A stretch of 64,000 bases of DNA from the NCBI GenBank assembly GCA_913030825.1, contig CAJWCU010000015.1, positions 30,479-94,478 on the forward strand, given 5' to 3'. The position numbers were made by a program, and so were the translations under genes. Below, in pieces: positions 8,128 through 16,735 of this stretch. Under the pieces are notes generated by a model. It worked only from the letters and a program-made list of their open reading frames with translations. It had not been told where the DNA came from and ran no database searches. Source of the DNA: an uncultured Rhodospirillaceae bacterium. GTDB lineage: Bacteria; Pseudomonadota; Alphaproteobacteria; Rhodospirillales; Casp-alpha2. Each line of letters opens with the position of its first letter. The first letter of the stretch is position 1.

Positions 8128-10050
8128 GTGAAGGTCATCTCAGCAGGTCTTTCCAGCGGTTTCGCCGATCAGCTTGGCGTCGCGCTGGCAGAATTGGGTG
8201 GCGGACGGGTTGCTCCGGGGGTCGTTGTGTTTCACGGCGCCCCGGCGCCGGTCGCGGATGCGATGGCCGACACATCTTCGTCGGGTGTGATCGAAGTCTC
8301 CGATGAAGAAGACGTTGCGGCTGTTCTAGATGAAGCGCGTTGGGGCCGTGCGACCGGCGCGTGGTTCGCGTCGGTAAGAAGCGCCAGTTGCCTGGATTTC
8401 GACTTTCCGGACATCGTCGCCCAAGGGGCGCTCGGCCAATTGGGGATCGCCGAAGAGCTGGGTGAGCGCCGGCTTCAGGATATCTCGACCGCCCTGCGCG
8501 AGATTCTGGTCAATGCGGCGGTTCACGGCAATATGGAGCTACCGTCGCCGGAGAAAACGTCCGAGGGACTTAAGGCGTTTCATTCCAGCGTCAACGCGCG
8601 TGCATCCGAACTGCCTTATGCGGCGCGGCGGGTTCGGGTCACGGCCACGTTGCGTCCCGATGCGGTGACCTTTGCCGTGATCGACGAAGGGCCGGGTTAT
8701 ACACCGTCTTCGAGCGACAAGTCCGGGGATGGGTACACCGGCCGCGGACTGGACATCGTGCGCGCCTTGGTCGGGGAAATGCGGGTGGCAGATGGCGGCC
8801 GGCGGACCGAATTGTCGTTTCGCCGCCGTGTCGAGCCGCGCTCTAGGGACACATCACCCGACAGCCCGGCCGGCGATGTGGTTGCGCGTTTGCATGGATC
8901 GGTTTTCGATTGTCCGATCCTGATCGTGGACGACGAGGAAATTCTGGTCGAAATGACCGCCTTTCAGTTGCAGGACGCCGGGTTCAAACGGATCGATACG
9001 GCCTCGAACGGGTCGGACGCCTGGGCCAAGATCAACGCCGATAATCCCGATTTCGTCATCTTGGATCATAGCATGCCGGACATGACCGGCCTGGACGTGA
9101 TCGCGAAAGTGCGGGAACAGGAGAAAACACGCGAACTTCCCGTGCTATTGGTCAGCGCCCATGAGGATCGGGCATTTCGGGCCGATGCCCTGCGGGCCGG
9201 CGCGACCAACGTCATGACCAAGCCGGTCGATCCGGACCTTTTGATCCACCGGACGCGGCAACTTCTCGAGAAGCTTTTGGCGGTTCGCCAACTTCGCGCC
9301 TATCAACGCCGCGTGACGGTCGAATTGCGCCAGGCCCAACGCATGCAGGAAGAATTGATGCCGTCTCACGACGCGATGGCGGCGGTCTCGGAAGCCACCG
9401 GCATCCAATTGTCCGCCCGCTTCCAGATGTCCTCCGAATTGGGCGGCGATTGGTGGGGGCTGAGCGATTTCGGCGACGGTTTGTTCGGCCTCTACATGGT
9501 GGATTTTTCCGGGCATGGCGTCGGGCCCGCGATCAATACCTTCCGGCTGCACACCTTGATGCGGGACAACCCACCGCCGCTGGACGGGCCGGGCGGTTAT
9601 TTGACCCGCTTGAACAGCCGGATCTGTTCCATTTTGCCGAGGGGTCAGTACGCGACGATGCTCTATGGAATATTTGATGTCGCGGAGCGGCGTTTTACCT
9701 ATGCCGCGACGGGCTGTCCGCCGATCATTTTCGGCAAGGCCGACGGGACGATCCTGGCGGCCGGTGAGACGTCAGGCGTGCCGCTGGGCCTGTCGCGGAA
9801 GTCGACATTCGAAGACCGGGTCATCGATATTCCCGAGGCCGGGTTCATGTTGCTGTACAGCGATGCCTTGCTCGAATGCCCGTCACCGGGCGGCGACATG
9901 CTGGGCGACGACGGGCTCATGAAACTGGTTCAGTCAATACTTGAGGTGCCCGGGGCCGAGCCGCCGCTCGATCGATTGGTGGATCGGTTTATGGCTCGGA
10001 CCCGTTTGCCGTTGGACGATGATTTGACGGCCGTTTGGTTGGGGCTTTGA
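8128..10050 (+). CDS. Anti-sigma-type kinase / receiver / PP2C phosphatase fusion
   Basis: A 640-residue three-domain regulator starting at GTG. Residues about 100-235 form an RsbW-like GHKL ATPase: N-box EILVNAAVHGNME (Asn129), IDEGPG and GRGLDIVRAL. Residues 262-383 form a receiver domain with the acidic pocket VDDEE, phosphoacceptor Asp313 (ILDHSMPD) and Lys365. After a coiled linker, residues about 435-640 form a SpoIIE/RsbU-type PP2C phosphatase with GGDWWG, YMVDFSGHG and the terminal DDDLTAVWLGL metal-binding aspartates. One polypeptide thus carries both opposing activities toward the STAS protein upstream, with the receiver as the probable control input. The cognate histidine kinase is not in the window. 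Confidence 0.9.
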   Translation: MKVISAGLSSGFADQLGVALAELGGGRVAPGVVVFHGAPAPVADAMADTSSSGVIEVSDEEDVAAVLDEARWGRATGAWFASVRSASCLDFDFPDIVAQGALGQLGIAEELGERRLQDISTALREILVNAAVHGNMELPSPEKTSEGLKAFHSSVNARASELPYAARRVRVTATLRPDAVTFAVIDEGPGYTPSSSDKSGDGYTGRGLDIVRALVGEMRVADGGRRTELSFRRRVEPRSRDTSPDSPAGDVVARLHGSVFDCPILIVDDEEILVEMTAFQLQDAGFKRIDTASNGSDAWAKINADNPDFVILDHSMPDMTGLDVIAKVREQEKTRELPVLLVSAHEDRAFRADALRAGATNVMTKPVDPDLLIHRTRQLLEKLLAVRQLRAYQRRVTVELRQAQRMQEELMPSHDAMAAVSEATGIQLSARFQMSSELGGDWWGLSDFGDGLFGLYMVDFSGHGVGPAINTFRLHTLMRDNPPPLDGPGGYLTRLNSRICSILPRGQYATMLYGIFDVAERRFTYAATGCPPIIFGKADGTILAAGETSGVPLGLSRKSTFEDRVIDIPEAGFMLLYSDALLECPSPGGDMLGDDGLMKLVQSILEVPGAEPPLDRLVDRFMARTRLPLDDDLTAVWLGL

Positions 10051-10139
10051 AGCGTTCGCCGTGGTGGCAATTGTGCCTCCAATGGGGGAGATGATCGATA
10101 TATAATTCAACCATATGACACACGAAGGGATTTACCGAG

Positions 10140-10727
10140 GTGCGGATAAAGGAACGGTCGGGGCCGTCAGGCGCGAAGGAACGGATCGATCAGGATGTTC
10201 GCCGTGCGCGCACGGAAGGCCCGTTGCAGGCGCCGGTCTGCGTTGACGCCTGCCCGGATTACGACCTTCGGGCCGGCTGCCGCCGGGATTGCGCCAAGGC
10301 ACCCGCCCGGTTGTCCAGCGACCCGGATCGTTTTCCCGTCGAGGAAAAGATCGCCCCTCTGGTCTTCGAGTTGAAGAAGCTCGGCGTGTTCTTTCCCTGT
10401 TGGTCGTGCGAGGGGCACAACGATCCCTCCGGCAAATTATGGAAACTGCCGCGCGTCTGGTTTTACGCCGATTCCGTGGTTCATCTGCGCCTGCTCTCCG
10501 ATGCGATCAACGAAATGTCGGTGCGCGGGGTGTTGTCGACCCGTTGGCAGGTGACCGTGACGTTCTCAGACGACGCCAACGCGGATACCACTTTCAGCCT
10601 GGAACCCGGCGCCGACGCCCATGGTGTCGGTCTCGAACGCCTGCAATCGGATATCGCAACGATCAGTGCCGGCCTGGAGGCGGAGTTCAACCGAGCCTGC
10701 GAGAAATTGAGCCCGGGCGGCGGTTGA
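10140..10727 (+). CDS. Conserved-looking hypothetical protein with N-terminal cysteine cluster
   Basis: A 195-residue protein with a GTG start. Near residues 33-51 there are four cysteines (VCVDACPDYDLRAGCRRDC), a spacing compatible with zinc or Fe-S binding. The middle has FPVEEKIAPLVFELKKLGVF followed by PCWSCEGH with two further cysteines and a histidine, and WKLPRVWFYADS. The C-terminal third is a predicted amphipathic helix. I recognise no named family. It is separated by only 4 bp from the following oxygenase-like gene, so the two probably act in one process. Confidence 0.7.
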   Translation: MRIKERSGPSGAKERIDQDVRRARTEGPLQAPVCVDACPDYDLRAGCRRDCAKAPARLSSDPDRFPVEEKIAPLVFELKKLGVFFPCWSCEGHNDPSGKLWKLPRVWFYADSVVHLRLLSDAINEMSVRGVLSTRWQVTVTFSDDANADTTFSLEPGADAHGVGLERLQSDIATISAGLEAEFNRACEKLSPGGG

Positions 10728-10731
10728 GCCC

Positions 10732-11454
10732 ATGGGGTGTCTGGAACCCGATGTCATCAAGCGGCTGATCGCCCGACCCGACGAACCCGTGCGGGGCAGA
10801 TCCGCGGGACAGGGCTTCACGGCGACCGTCCTGATCCCCGATATCGCTCAGGCCGCCCGTGGGTACTATGCCGATGTGCCGGGCCTGGAAAAAGAACTGG
10901 CGGAGATGCCGTTCCGGACGTTCGGGCTCGCGGTGCGCTTCGATGCGCCGCATCGGTTGGAAGCCTTCGGCGAGGACCTATGTCTGGCCTCGGATTATCG
11001 GCGTGCCGTGGACCAGTTCGGCGTCTGTACCTTTTCCAACGTCTCCTTGCCCGTACCGCCGGACAAGGAATTTCAGAAGAACATCTTTCCCGATCTCAAG
11101 TTCCACACGGACCGGGGCGCGTTGTTCGAAAATCAGGTGTCCTTATTCTATCGAAACCCGGCGGACCCGGATCATCGCCCACCTCGGCGGACTTCGACGT
11201 TGATCATTCCGAACGCCGTCTTCTTCCTGCAGGCAGAACGGGAAGGGCAGCGCGATGCGGCCGGGGCACGGAACCTCGTGTTGTTCCAACCGGAAACGGC
11301 GGCGGCGGCGCTCGGCAAGGTGATGGTCCGGATGGCCTGGGACGGGCCCCCGGGGACGGGCGAAGTCTGCCTGTTCGACAACCGGACGGTCGTACATGCC
11401 AGTCATCACAACGGTGAGCGCCATTATCCGATTGCCGTGCAATACCTGACTTAG
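10732..11454 (+). CDS. Putative Fe(II)/2-oxoglutarate-type oxygenase
   Basis: A 240-residue protein of no named family that I recognise, but with the layout of a TauD/clavaminate-synthase-like oxygenase: FHTDRG gives a candidate HxD metal pair (His125, Asp127), and LFDNRTVVHAS gives a distal histidine (His222) followed eight residues on by Arg230, where 2-oxoglutarate would be bound. The stretch between is strand-rich, as expected of a double-stranded beta-helix. It is short for the family. The start ATG is 5 bp past the stop of the cysteine-rich protein gene, indicating translational coupling. Substrate unknown. Confidence 0.6.
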   Translation: MGCLEPDVIKRLIARPDEPVRGRSAGQGFTATVLIPDIAQAARGYYADVPGLEKELAEMPFRTFGLAVRFDAPHRLEAFGEDLCLASDYRRAVDQFGVCTFSNVSLPVPPDKEFQKNIFPDLKFHTDRGALFENQVSLFYRNPADPDHRPPRRTSTLIIPNAVFFLQAEREGQRDAAGARNLVLFQPETAAAALGKVMVRMAWDGPPGTGEVCLFDNRTVVHASHHNGERHYPIAVQYLT

Positions 11455-11727
11455 AGACACCTGACTTAGCGACGGGTGTTGTCCGCCGCCCTCAAGCAAT
11501 GGTCTGAATTCCGTACCAAAAATATTGGCAATCGCCGGATGGTCTGACTACGTCATGGGTCAAGCGCGATATGTCGGGGCGCGTCCCCGATCGATGCGGG
11601 GGCAATGTTCATACCCCGCCAGGCCGCTGATCTTTCCGGATTACATTGGCCTGCCGCCGTCCGAGCCGCCCTGCCTGACAGGGCAACGGCTGCGGCGCGC
11701 GCTGTTCATAGAGCAAGGAGATTCCCC

Positions 11728-11910
11728 ATGCTGAGATGGGCCGTAACCTTTTTGATTATTGCAATGATTGCCGCGGTGTTCGGCTTCGGCGGCATTGCCG
11801 CCACGGCGGTCGATATCGCGCAGCTTCTATTCTTCGTCTTCATCGTGCTGTTCGCGCTCGCCCTGATCGCACACTTGATCAAGGGCCGGGGCGCGCCACC
11901 GGCGCCGTGA
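11728..11910 (+). CDS. DUF1328-type small inner-membrane protein
   Basis: A 60-residue protein made of two hydrophobic helices (residues about 3-24 and 28-50) around a glycine-rich [15 protein letters not shown] turn and a short positively charged tail. This is the YtjA/DUF1328 pattern, widespread in proteobacteria and of unknown function. The ATG at 11728 follows a good AAGGAGA ribosome site at seven bases; longer in-frame starts have no support. A terminator hairpin follows 27 bp after the stop. Confidence 0.85.
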   Translation: MLRWAVTFLIIAMIAAVFGFGGIAATAVDIAQLLFFVFIVLFALALIAHLIKGRGAPPAP

Positions 11911-11937
11911 CGGCGTTTGCCGACAACCCAAAATGCG

Positions 11938-11965
11938 AAACGGCCCCTGCTGAGGGGCCGTTTCT
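11938..11965. terminator. Bidirectional Rho-independent terminator
   Basis: AAACGGCCCC (11938-11947), a six-base loop and GGGGCCGTTT (11954-11963) form a ten-pair stem, followed by CTTCGTT on the plus strand and preceded by A-rich sequence that serves the minus strand. It separates the convergent DUF1328 and PrpB-like genes. Confidence 0.85.
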
Positions 11966-12000
11966 TCGTTTGATGCCTTGATCGGCTTACTTGCGCCGGC

Positions 12001-12912
12001 TTACTTGCCGTATTCGGGCAGTACCGTACGGGCGACCGACTGGTCGAGCGCTTCGTAATCGTAATAGGCCAGGGTGTCGTACTGTTCGCCGCGCGACATC
12101 ACTTTGTCCATGAAGCCTTCGGTGCCGTCATGTTCCTTCATATGGCCGTAGAGGTCCTGGAACAGTTTGGCGGCGGCGCGCATGGAAGTCGCCGGCCAGA
12201 TCACGATGTCGAAGCCCATGTCCTCGAACTCCTGGCCGGTGAAGAAGGGCGTGCGGCCATATTCGGTCATGTTGGCCATCTTCAGGCCCGGGACCTTCTT
12301 GGCGTATTCCACATGGTCCTCGGCCGACGGCAGGCCGTCGGGGAAGGACACGTCGGCGCCGGCTTCACGGTACAGGTTGGACCGCTTGATGGCGGCGTCC
12401 AGGCCTTCGACGCCGGCGGCGTCCGTACGCGCGATGATGACCAGATCGGACGACGCCTTCTTGGCGGCGGCGATCTTGGTCGCCGCTTCTTCCGGATCGA
12501 CCAGGCGCTTGTCGTTCAAGTGGCCGCATTTCTTGGGCAGCATCTGATCCTCGATATGGATCGCGCCGGCGCCGGCCAATTCCATTTCCTGCACCACGCG
12601 CATGGCGTTCAGGGTGCCGCCGTAGCCGGTGTCGCCGTCGACGATCAAGGGCAGGTCCGTGGTCCGCGACACGCTTCGCACGACGCCGCACATTTCATCC
12701 AGCGTCATGATGCCCAGGTCCGGCAGGCCCAAGGAGGCCGTTACCGCGCCGCCCGAGATATAAAGCGCGTCGAACCCGGCTTGTTTGGCGATCATGCCCG
12801 CGAAGGCGTTATGCGCCCCCGGCACGCGGAGAATTTCCTTGCGGTCCAAAAGTTCGCGCAGTCGTGCGCCGGCGGGGCGTTTGTCGCGGGCGTTGCCTTC
12901 AAGCCAAGTCAT
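12001..12912 (-). CDS. prpB: Methylisocitrate lyase-like enzyme (isocitrate lyase/PEP mutase family)
   Basis: A 303-residue TIM-barrel lyase. Key family signatures are GGAVTASLGLPDLG, the metal site DGDTGYGG, and the catalytic loop IEDQMLPKKCGHL whose KKCGH carries the active-site cysteine of true lyases rather than the KxNS of PEP mutases. NMTEYGRTPFF and the C-terminal region match 2-methylisocitrate lyase, which splits 2-methylisocitrate into pyruvate and succinate. Length agrees with PrpB (about 295). No prpC or prpD gene is adjacent, so another 2-alkylmalate substrate (dimethylmalate, for example) is possible. A TTGTATACAG palindrome lies about 50 bp upstream of the start. Confidence 0.8.
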   Translation of the reverse strand: MTWLEGNARDKRPAGARLRELLDRKEILRVPGAHNAFAGMIAKQAGFDALYISGGAVTASLGLPDLGIMTLDEMCGVVRSVSRTTDLPLIVDGDTGYGGTLNAMRVVQEMELAGAGAIHIEDQMLPKKCGHLNDKRLVDPEEAATKIAAAKKASSDLVIIARTDAAGVEGLDAAIKRSNLYREAGADVSFPDGLPSAEDHVEYAKKVPGLKMANMTEYGRTPFFTGQEFEDMGFDIVIWPATSMRAAAKLFQDLYGHMKEHDGTEGFMDKVMSRGEQYDTLAYYDYEALDQSVARTVLPEYGK

Positions 12913-12960
12913 GGGAGTCCTCCGTTCGGGTGTGTCGATTTGGGAGTTAAGTTTGTCGAA

Positions 12961-12970
12961 CTGTATACAA
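12961..12970. promoter_or_regulatory. GntR-type palindromic operator candidate
   Basis: CTGTATACAA on the plus strand, TTGTATACAG on the minus: one mismatch from the perfect palindrome TTGTATACAA found twice more in this window. It lies in the gap between the PrpB-like gene and the divergent dioxygenase gene. FCD-type GntR repressors often bind GTATAC-centred palindromes; no GntR gene is in the window. Confidence 0.5.
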
Positions 12971-13067
12971 TTTCATGCCAAATGCCGCACCCGTTTAATT
13001 CGATCGGCGTTGCAAAAACCGCGGCGGTTTGCCATCTATGAAGGACATCCTTTTCCGAAAGTCGCCC

Positions 13068-13448
13068 ATGACGGACCACGGTCCAACGTCCATTTCCGAA
13101 TTCCACGCCCACATCTATTTCGAGGGCGCGACGGCGCGCGACCATGCCTATGCTCTGCGCGCGGCCTTGCTGTCGGAGTTCGGTGGAACGCCGGGCGGCA
13201 TTCGGGAAGAGCCGGGCGGCCCGCATCCGCTGCCCGATATCCTGGTGCATATTCCGGTCGACCGCTTCGCCAACGCGGTGCCGTATCTGATGCTGAACCG
13301 GGCGGGGTTGAGCATTCTGGTCCATCCCGAAACCGGATCGCCCGTGGCCGACCATACGGAAAACGCCCTTTGGCTGGGCGCACCCTTGGCGATCGATGTC
13401 GAATTTCTGAAAGCGTTCGAGAAACGCGCGGCGCAACGGACCGCGTGA
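13068..13448 (+). CDS. DOPA 4,5-dioxygenase family protein
   Basis: A 126-residue protein of the small DOPA-dioxygenase / aromatic-ring-cleaving family. Characteristic elements are EFHAHIYFEG near the N-terminus (candidate metal-binding histidines), GGPHPLPDILVHIP in the centre, and LNRAGLSILVHPETGSPVADHT followed by ALWLG. Members cleave catecholic rings extradiol or are uncharacterised. The ATG at 13068 begins just before the first conserved strand; TTG at 13029 or ATG at 13038 would add up to 13 residues. Proximity to a LigJ-type pathway fits catabolism of an aromatic, but the substrate is not known. Confidence 0.78.
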   Translation: MTDHGPTSISEFHAHIYFEGATARDHAYALRAALLSEFGGTPGGIREEPGGPHPLPDILVHIPVDRFANAVPYLMLNRAGLSILVHPETGSPVADHTENALWLGAPLAIDVEFLKAFEKRAAQRTA

Positions 13449-13479
13449 CGACGCCCCCACCACACAACGGAACATCCCC

Positions 13480-14514
13480 ATGATCGAATATCCCCTGACC
13501 CCCGTAACCGAAAAATCCGCCTGGACCGCCGCCGACATGGCCGCCGACCGTAGTTGGACCCGCCATCTTTCCGGCGACGAGATCGGCGAACTTGAGCGGG
13601 TCGCCCGCGAGCTTCTGGATGCCGGAAAGCGGGCGCCGAACTTCGGTCTTGCCGACGTTCAATCGGCGACGCTCAAATCCCTGGCCGATTGGATCGCCAA
13701 CGAACTGGAACACGGCCGCGGTTGTGCGGTGCTTCGCGGGCTGGAGGTCGACCGCTACGCACGGGACGAGATCGAAGCCATGTACTGGGCGCTGACGTTG
13801 CTGTTCGCCGTGCCCATGCATCAGAACCCGGACGGCGACTTGATTGGCGAGGTCACGGACAAGGGGCTCGATTACAACGATCCGCTGATCCGAGGCTACA
13901 AGACGAAACAGAAACTGTTCTTCCACTGCGACGGGATGGATCTGGTCAGCCTGCTTTGTCTGCAGCCGTCCATGTCGGGCGGCGAAAGCCAGATCGCGTC
14001 GAGCATGGCCGTATATAACGAAATCCTCGCCACTCATCCCGAATACCTGCCGCCGCTGTTGGAAGGTTTTCATTTCAACCTGCGCGGCGAAGGCGAAGCG
14101 GGAGAGACCCATCCGGTAACCCGTCACAAGGTGCCGGTCTATAGCTGGTGCGACGGACGGCTCAGCTGCCGCTATCTGCGCAAGGCCATCGTCGAAGGGC
14201 AGCAATTCGTGGGCGAGCCGGTTTCCGATTTGGCCCTGGCGGCGCTCGACTACATGCAGGAGCTTTGCGTCAGCGACAAATTCCGCTTCGACATGGACTT
14301 CCAGCCGGGCGACATTCAGATCCTCAACAACTACGTGACCTTACATTCGCGGGGGGCGTTCGAGGATTGGCCGGAACCCGATCGTAAGCGCAACCTGCTG
14401 CGGATCTGGATGAACATGCGGGAAGGCGCCCGCCAACTCGATCCGCAGTTCGCGGACCACTACAACATGGGCCCGCGCACGCCGATGCGTCTGCGCGACG
14501 ACCGCGCCGCCTGA
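13480..14514 (+). CDS. TauD/TfdA family Fe(II)/2-oxoglutarate dioxygenase
   Basis: A 344-residue dioxygenase. The metal triad is visible as FFHCDGMD (His149, Asp151) and TLHSRGAFEDW (His289), with the 2-oxoglutarate-binding arginine in RKRNLLRIWMN. The NFGLADVQ and GCAVLRGL segments near residues 55-88 are typical of the TfdA-like group that acts on small carboxylates or betaines. It is 31 bp downstream of the DOPA-dioxygenase-family gene, probably in one transcript. No sulfonate-specific signature is evident, so the substrate stays open. Confidence 0.85.
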   Translation: MIEYPLTPVTEKSAWTAADMAADRSWTRHLSGDEIGELERVARELLDAGKRAPNFGLADVQSATLKSLADWIANELEHGRGCAVLRGLEVDRYARDEIEAMYWALTLLFAVPMHQNPDGDLIGEVTDKGLDYNDPLIRGYKTKQKLFFHCDGMDLVSLLCLQPSMSGGESQIASSMAVYNEILATHPEYLPPLLEGFHFNLRGEGEAGETHPVTRHKVPVYSWCDGRLSCRYLRKAIVEGQQFVGEPVSDLALAALDYMQELCVSDKFRFDMDFQPGDIQILNNYVTLHSRGAFEDWPEPDRKRNLLRIWMNMREGARQLDPQFADHYNMGPRTPMRLRDDRAA

Positions 14515-14558
14515 CCGGCGGACGGCCGGCTCGGATTCAAGTTAACTGATTGGAGGGC

Positions 14559-15497
14559 TTAGCCCTCGACGGCCTTGCGCCGTTTGGTCGGGATCGGCGA
14601 CGCCTTGGTCGCGCGGTTCCGGCCGGCATGCTTGGAATGATAGAGCGCCGCATCGGCGCGGCCCAGCGTGCCTTCGATGGTGTTGTCCGCGTCTTCCGCT
14701 TCGGCGACGCCAATCGAAACGGTGACGTCGATTTCGCCGTCGATGGTGTCGAACGGCGCGTCGTCGATCACCGCGCGCAGCCGTTCCGCCACGATCATCG
14801 CGGCATCGGCATCGGCGCCCGGCAATAGAATGGCGAATTCCTCGCCGCCGATACGGCCCAGGGTGTCGAACGGCCGGCGGCCTTTCTGCCAGCGTTGAAC
14901 GGCTTCCTTCAGCACTTCGTCGCCGGCCTGGTGGCCATGCGTGTCGTTGACTTGTTTGAAATGGTCGAGGTCCAGCAGCGCCACGGAAAACGGCACCCGG
15001 TGACGGCGCAGGCGATGAACTTCCAGTTCGGCGCGTTCCATGAAGTGGCGGCGGTTCTTGGCGCCGGTCAGATCGTCGGTGGTGGCGAGAGAGAGTAATT
15101 CTTCTTCGCGTTCCACGTTTTCGGTGACGTCGCGCTGGATCGCGGCGATATGGGTCAACTTGCCGTCAGTGCCGAACAGCGGCATGACGTTCATATCCAC
15201 CCAATAGGTTTCGCCGGTCTTGGTGTATTGCAGAAGGCGCGTACGGGTGTGGCGACCGGCCTTGATGGCGTCATTGATCTTGTCCCGGGTCTCGGCATCC
15301 GTCTCGGCGCCGTCCTGGAAATTAGGCAATTTGCCGATCGCTTCCTTTTCCGAATAACCGGAAAGGCGACAGAAGGCTTCGTTGACGTAGCTGATTTTCG
15401 GCTTTGCGCCTGCTTGGTCCGAGATCGTGGCGACGAAAACGGCGTCGTTTGCCTTAGCGACGATGTCCGAAAAGGAAAAATCCGCGTCCAATTTCAT
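14559..15497 (-). CDS. PAS-GGDEF diguanylate cyclase
   Basis: A 312-residue cytoplasmic protein that would make cyclic di-GMP. Residues about 12-125 are a PAS/PAC domain (YVNEAFCRLSGYSEKEAIGK) related to LOV domains but without the flavin-reactive cysteine. Residues about 140-300 are a GGDEF domain with metal-binding DLDHFKQVND, an intact GGEEF active site (residues 217-221) and an RPFD inhibitory-site motif five residues upstream, so product inhibition is expected. The C-terminal tail is Lys/Arg-rich. I chose the ATG at 15497; an in-frame GTG seven codons earlier is the alternative. Confidence 0.9.
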   Translation of the reverse strand: MKLDADFSFSDIVAKANDAVFVATISDQAGAKPKISYVNEAFCRLSGYSEKEAIGKLPNFQDGAETDAETRDKINDAIKAGRHTRTRLLQYTKTGETYWVDMNVMPLFGTDGKLTHIAAIQRDVTENVEREEELLSLATTDDLTGAKNRRHFMERAELEVHRLRRHRVPFSVALLDLDHFKQVNDTHGHQAGDEVLKEAVQRWQKGRRPFDTLGRIGGEEFAILLPGADADAAMIVAERLRAVIDDAPFDTIDGEIDVTVSIGVAEAEDADNTIEGTLGRADAALYHSKHAGRNRATKASPIPTKRRKAVEG

Positions 15498-15733
15498 GGC
15501 TGAGCCCTGCTTTCGCACCCGTGGAGCTTTTTTGGTTTTTAGATGGTTTCCCCGGGGGGAATACTTGCAATATCCGTAACATAAACGCCAGACCTTATAT
15601 AAACCTGACGCCCTAAGAAGGGCTTAATGCCTTGCTGTGGCGCCTTGGGTCTGGCCATATCCTGCGGAAAGACCGAATCAGGCCGGATACGACCGCCAGG
15701 CCGGACAGCAATAATTTAAGAGGAAACGACACG

Positions 15734-16696
15734 ATGACGCGAATCGCGATCCTGGACGATTATCAGAATGTGGCCTTGGACCTGGCCGATTGGGACAGCC
15801 TGGGCCCCGACGTGGAGGTCACCGCCTTCAACGAATTCCTGCAAACCGATGAAGACCGTTTGGCCCAGGCTCTGGCCGGGTACGACGTCGTCGTCGGCAT
15901 GCGGGAACGTACGCGGTTTCCCGCGTCGCAGTTGGAGAAACTGCCGGATCTCAAGATGATGGTGACCACCGGCATGCGGAACCTGGCCTGGGACATGGAC
16001 AAGGCCCGTGAGATGGGCATCCCCGTCTGCGGCACCTCGATCCTGCCCTATCCGGCGTTTGAGCAGACCTGGGCCCTGATCTTCGCCGTGACCAAGGAAA
16101 TTCCCAAGGAAGACCGCTGCATGAAGGCGGGCGGCTGGCAGGAGAGTTTCCCCGTCGGCCTGCGGGAGAAGACCCTGGGGGTGGTCGGCCTGGGCAAGCT
16201 GGGCGCGCAATCGGCGGCGCTCGGCCAGGCCTTGGGGATGAAGGTCATCGCCTGGTCGGAAAACCTGACCGAAGCCCGCGCCGCCGAATGCGGTGCCGTT
16301 CGCGTGTCCAAGGAAAACCTGTTCAAGCAGGCGGACGTCATCACCATCCACGTCCTGCTGTCCGACCGCACACGCGGTCTGGTCGGGGCCGACGAACTGG
16401 CGCTGATGAAGCCCTCGGCCTATCTGGTGAATACCTCGCGCGGGCCCATCGTCGACGAGGCGGCGTTGATCGACGCGCTCAAGACGAACAAGATCAAGGG
16501 GGCCGGGCTGGACGTGTTCGATGTCGAGCCGCTGCCCGCCGATCATGAATTACGCAAATTGGACAACGCGGTGCTGACCGGGCACCTGGGCTATGTCATG
16601 CGCGAAAACTACGAACAGATGTATCCCGACGCCGTGGAATGCATCAAAGGCTGGATGGACGGCGCGCCGGTGCGCGTGCTCAACGCCGCCGACTGA
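15734..16696 (+). CDS. D-2-hydroxyacid dehydrogenase family protein
   Basis: A 320-residue NAD(P)-dependent oxidoreductase of the D-isomer-specific 2-hydroxyacid dehydrogenase family. The dinucleotide-binding fingerprint is GVVGLGKLGAQSAALG; the substrate arginine lies in VNTSRGPIVDEAAL, the glutamate in DVFDVEPLP and the proton-relay histidine in LTGHLGYV. The start at 15734 follows AAGAGGAAACGACACG; the upstream extension is unsupported. It is followed at 39 bp by a crotonase gene. The acid reduced or oxidised is not readable from the sequence. Confidence 0.87.
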   Translation: MTRIAILDDYQNVALDLADWDSLGPDVEVTAFNEFLQTDEDRLAQALAGYDVVVGMRERTRFPASQLEKLPDLKMMVTTGMRNLAWDMDKAREMGIPVCGTSILPYPAFEQTWALIFAVTKEIPKEDRCMKAGGWQESFPVGLREKTLGVVGLGKLGAQSAALGQALGMKVIAWSENLTEARAAECGAVRVSKENLFKQADVITIHVLLSDRTRGLVGADELALMKPSAYLVNTSRGPIVDEAALIDALKTNKIKGAGLDVFDVEPLPADHELRKLDNAVLTGHLGYVMRENYEQMYPDAVECIKGWMDGAPVRVLNAAD

Positions 16697-16735
16697 CGAC
16701 CAATCACCACGACCAAGACGAAAGACCTGACCATA

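Noticed and set aside
11525..11734. 69-codon frame before the DUF1328 gene
   Set aside because: No ribosome site and no family similarity; it overlaps the supported DUF1328 start and looks like chance.
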